Translations under genes and position numbers: made by a program
Assembly (NCBI GenBank): GCA_016193545.1
Contig: JACPSA010000008.1
Span: forward strand, 1 to 14,969
DNA from: Chloroflexota bacterium
GTDB lineage: Bacteria > Chloroflexota > Dehalococcoidia > Dehalococcoidales > UBA2162
DNA length: 14,969 nt
Direction of reading: 5' to 3'
The notes under the pieces: model-generated
What the model was told of the DNA's origin: nothing
The model's input: only the letters and a program-made list of their open reading frames with translations
Database searches by the model: none
In this document: piece by piece, positions 13,707 to 14,969 of the stretch
How the letters are laid out: each line of letters opens with the position of its first letter
Numbering within the stretch: position 1 is the first letter of the stretch

Positions 13707-14348
13707 CTATTCTTCAATAGCCACCACCGAACAGGGTGCCATGCGTCCACCCTTGGCTTTAAGCGGCAGAGCTATCAGCTTCACGCGCGGCTTGGTGATA
13801 GCATTACAGTTGACCAGCCCTCCAAGAGCTATCATTCCGGCGCGGATGGTAAACCCGCCGCGCGTCAATGTCTTTTTGTCCAAGCCGGACATATCGCACA
13901 TATCATAGGTGTACATGTCACTACCATTCTTCTCCATGAGCTCCATCAACTTATTGCCACTGGCGACATTGAAATGGGGACCATTCTCCCGATAGAGATG
14001 CCCCATCTTAAAATACCGCTCGTTATCCCCCCAGCCGGTACGAGTTAGGATGGCATCTCCTTTGGGTATGTCAATGACGACGGCATCCCGAAAGACTATC
14101 TTCTTCAGGTCGATAGTATCCAGTGTTGGCCCATCCTTATAGTCCTTCCGGAAACCGGCCAGGATAAGTCTGGTGCCCGGCTCACAAAAGATGGTATAGA
14201 CATGAAATCTTGAACCATCCGGGTCATATGACCTGGTCTCCGTCGCCTTGAATGGCTCCGGCCAGATGGGGTGAGCCCGAAAACCCATATGGCCATGCTG
14301 GAAAGGTTGCCCCTCATAAAGAGGTGCGGTTAGGTCAATTATCTTCAT
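13707..14348 (-). CDS. degenerate cyclase-family protein
   Basis: A 213-residue protein of the cyclase / kynurenine formamidase (KynB-like) family, usually Zn- or Mn-dependent amidohydrolases. Family signs are the start MKIIDLTAPLYEG, GPTLDTIDL, KGDAILTRTGW, GFTIRAGMIALGG and the ending MAPCSVVAIEE. The family's metal site HxGTHxDxPxH is not kept: the aligned stretch is EPGTRLILAGF, so the histidines and the aspartate are gone. Compared with the neighbouring paralogue it also lacks 22 residues between VVIDIP and KGDA. It may be non-hydrolytic, regulatory or decaying, though the frame is intact. The ATG at 14348 was chosen for its AGGAGGGA ribosome site; the frame is open 11 codons further. 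It follows its paralogue by 117 bases, presumably in one operon. Confidence 0.75.
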   Translation of the reverse strand: MKIIDLTAPLYEGQPFQHGHMGFRAHPIWPEPFKATETRSYDPDGSRFHVYTIFCEPGTRLILAGFRKDYKDGPTLDTIDLKKIVFRDAVVIDIPKGDAILTRTGWGDNERYFKMGHLYRENGPHFNVASGNKLMELMEKNGSDMYTYDMCDMSGLDKKTLTRGGFTIRAGMIALGGLVNCNAITKPRVKLIALPLKAKGGRMAPCSVVAIEE

Positions 14349-14465
14349 CTTGCTCCCTCCTTCTTTTAGTAAATAGCCCACTTTTCTAAGATAGCAGCCG
14401 ACTTATCAGGCTAAGATTGCTCAGCCACCATGTTCACTGGCTGTTTCTGAAGAGACCATCATCAG

Positions 14466-14969
14466 CTACTCTTCAACAGCTATCGCCTGGCAGGGCGCCA
14501 TGTGGCAGCCGGCCGCCTTTAATGGTAGTATTATTAGCTTCACCCTCGGCTTGGTGATAGCTCCAGCATTGACAATCCCCCCGATGGCAATCAGCCCGGC
14601 ACGGATGGTGAACCCATAGAATTTGCCCGTCTTCTTGTCAGTGCCACCCATATCACAGTTGTCATACAGCCACATATCGCTACTGTTCTTGGCCAGTAGC
14701 TCCATCAGCTTGTCCGCTGCCGCCGCTGAATAGTGGGGCCCCTTCGTCGAATATTCATGCCCCATCTTCAAATATCTCTCGTTATCTCCCCAACCGGTAC
14801 GAACCAGCAGCGCGTCTCCCTTCTTTACCGGCGCTTTATTGAAGGCCGCTTCCAGTTTGTCGGCTTCAACATGCTGCTCTGCTCCCGCCGGCACATCCAG
14901 TACCACCGCTTCCCGCATGATTAACTTGTTCAGGTCGACAGTATCCAGTGTCGGCCCATAGCGGTACTG
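14466..14969 (-). CDS. cyclase-family protein, partial (5' end outside window)
   Basis: The last 167 codons and stop of a second cyclase / KynB-like gene. The frame is open to the right edge: the ATG at 14918 is internal, because the codons before it read YGPTLDTVDLNKLI, matching GPTLDTIDL of the neighbour. Visible family parts are KGDALLVRTGWGDNERYLKM, YDNCDMGGTDKK, GFTIRAGLIAIGGIVN and MAPCQAIAVEE. It keeps the 22-residue segment (AGAEQHVEADKLEAAFNKAP and two more) that the neighbour lacks. The metal-binding motif, if present, would lie outside the window. It is the upstream member of a tandem pair; its substrate (formyl-kynurenine or another cyclic amide or ester) is unknown. Confidence 0.8.
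   Translation of the reverse strand, partial: QYRYGPTLDTVDLNKLIMREAVVLDVPAGAEQHVEADKLEAAFNKAPVKKGDALLVRTGWGDNERYLKMGHEYSTKGPHYSAAAADKLMELLAKNSSDMWLYDNCDMGGTDKKTGKFYGFTIRAGLIAIGGIVNAGAITKPRVKLIILPLKAAGCHMAPCQAIAVEE

Noticed and set aside
13602..14048. 148-codon plus-strand open frame across the cyclase gene
   Set aside because: It is antisense to conserved cyclase motifs and has no recognisable domain.
1..14969. CRISPR array, tRNA, rRNA or insertion sequence with transposase
   Set aside because: No regularly spaced repeats, no cloverleaf or rRNA sequence, and no transposase frame were seen on either strand.

Overview
The window looks like part of the genome of a strictly anaerobic bacterium of moderate GC content. 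Almost every gene encodes flavin or iron-sulfur electron-transfer machinery: heterodisulfide-reductase (Hdr) type proteins, an MvhD-type adaptor, an indolepyruvate:ferredoxin oxidoreductase and an FrhB-type flavoprotein. No archaeal signature was seen: Shine-Dalgarno sites are strong, one gene starts with TTG and a TGnTATAAT promoter is present. The mix resembles Chloroflexota (Dehalococcoidia-like) or other sediment anaerobes. That taxonomic guess is from general knowledge and is weak.

Layout. Plus strand, left: two tandem flavin-reductase-domain genes (204-794, 823-1416), then a two-gene unit of an HdrD-like protein (1604-2752) and a double-length HdrA (2782-5889). A hairpin terminator at 5930-5953, probably bidirectional, separates these from a long convergent minus-strand region. 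Read in transcription order from the right edge, that region holds two tandem cyclase-family genes (14969-14466, cut by the window edge, and 14348-13707). A 405-bp gap follows, with a 70-nt hairpin, a short coding remnant and a good extended -10 promoter. Next come an FrhB-family gene (13301-12168), iorA (12137-10173), iorB (10176-9565), a 166-bp gap with a possible promoter, an mvhD-like gene with an added DNA-binding-like domain (9398-8613), an HdrA/GltD chimera (8616-6952) and a small Fe-S protein that looks like the missing C-terminal half of that chimera (6944-6060).

How the genes may work together (inference). IorAB oxidises aryl-pyruvates and reduces ferredoxin. The FrhB-like protein could link that low-potential pool to F420 or another flavin-type carrier. 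MvhD proteins normally feed electrons into HdrA; here the partner is an HdrA interrupted by a glutamate-synthase small-subunit (GltD) NAD(P)H-oxidoreductase module. The cluster could therefore exchange electrons among ferredoxin, NAD(P)H and an unknown third couple, as in flavin-based bifurcation or confurcation. The HdrD/HdrA pair on the other strand is a second Hdr-type module, similar in domain content to the BamD/BamE part of class II benzoyl-CoA reductase or to bacterial Hdr-like complexes. No catalytic BamBC, hydrogenase or formate dehydrogenase lies in the window.

The most unusual object is the split HdrA-GltD-HdrA chimera, whose HdrA-derived parts have lost most of their iron-sulfur cysteines.
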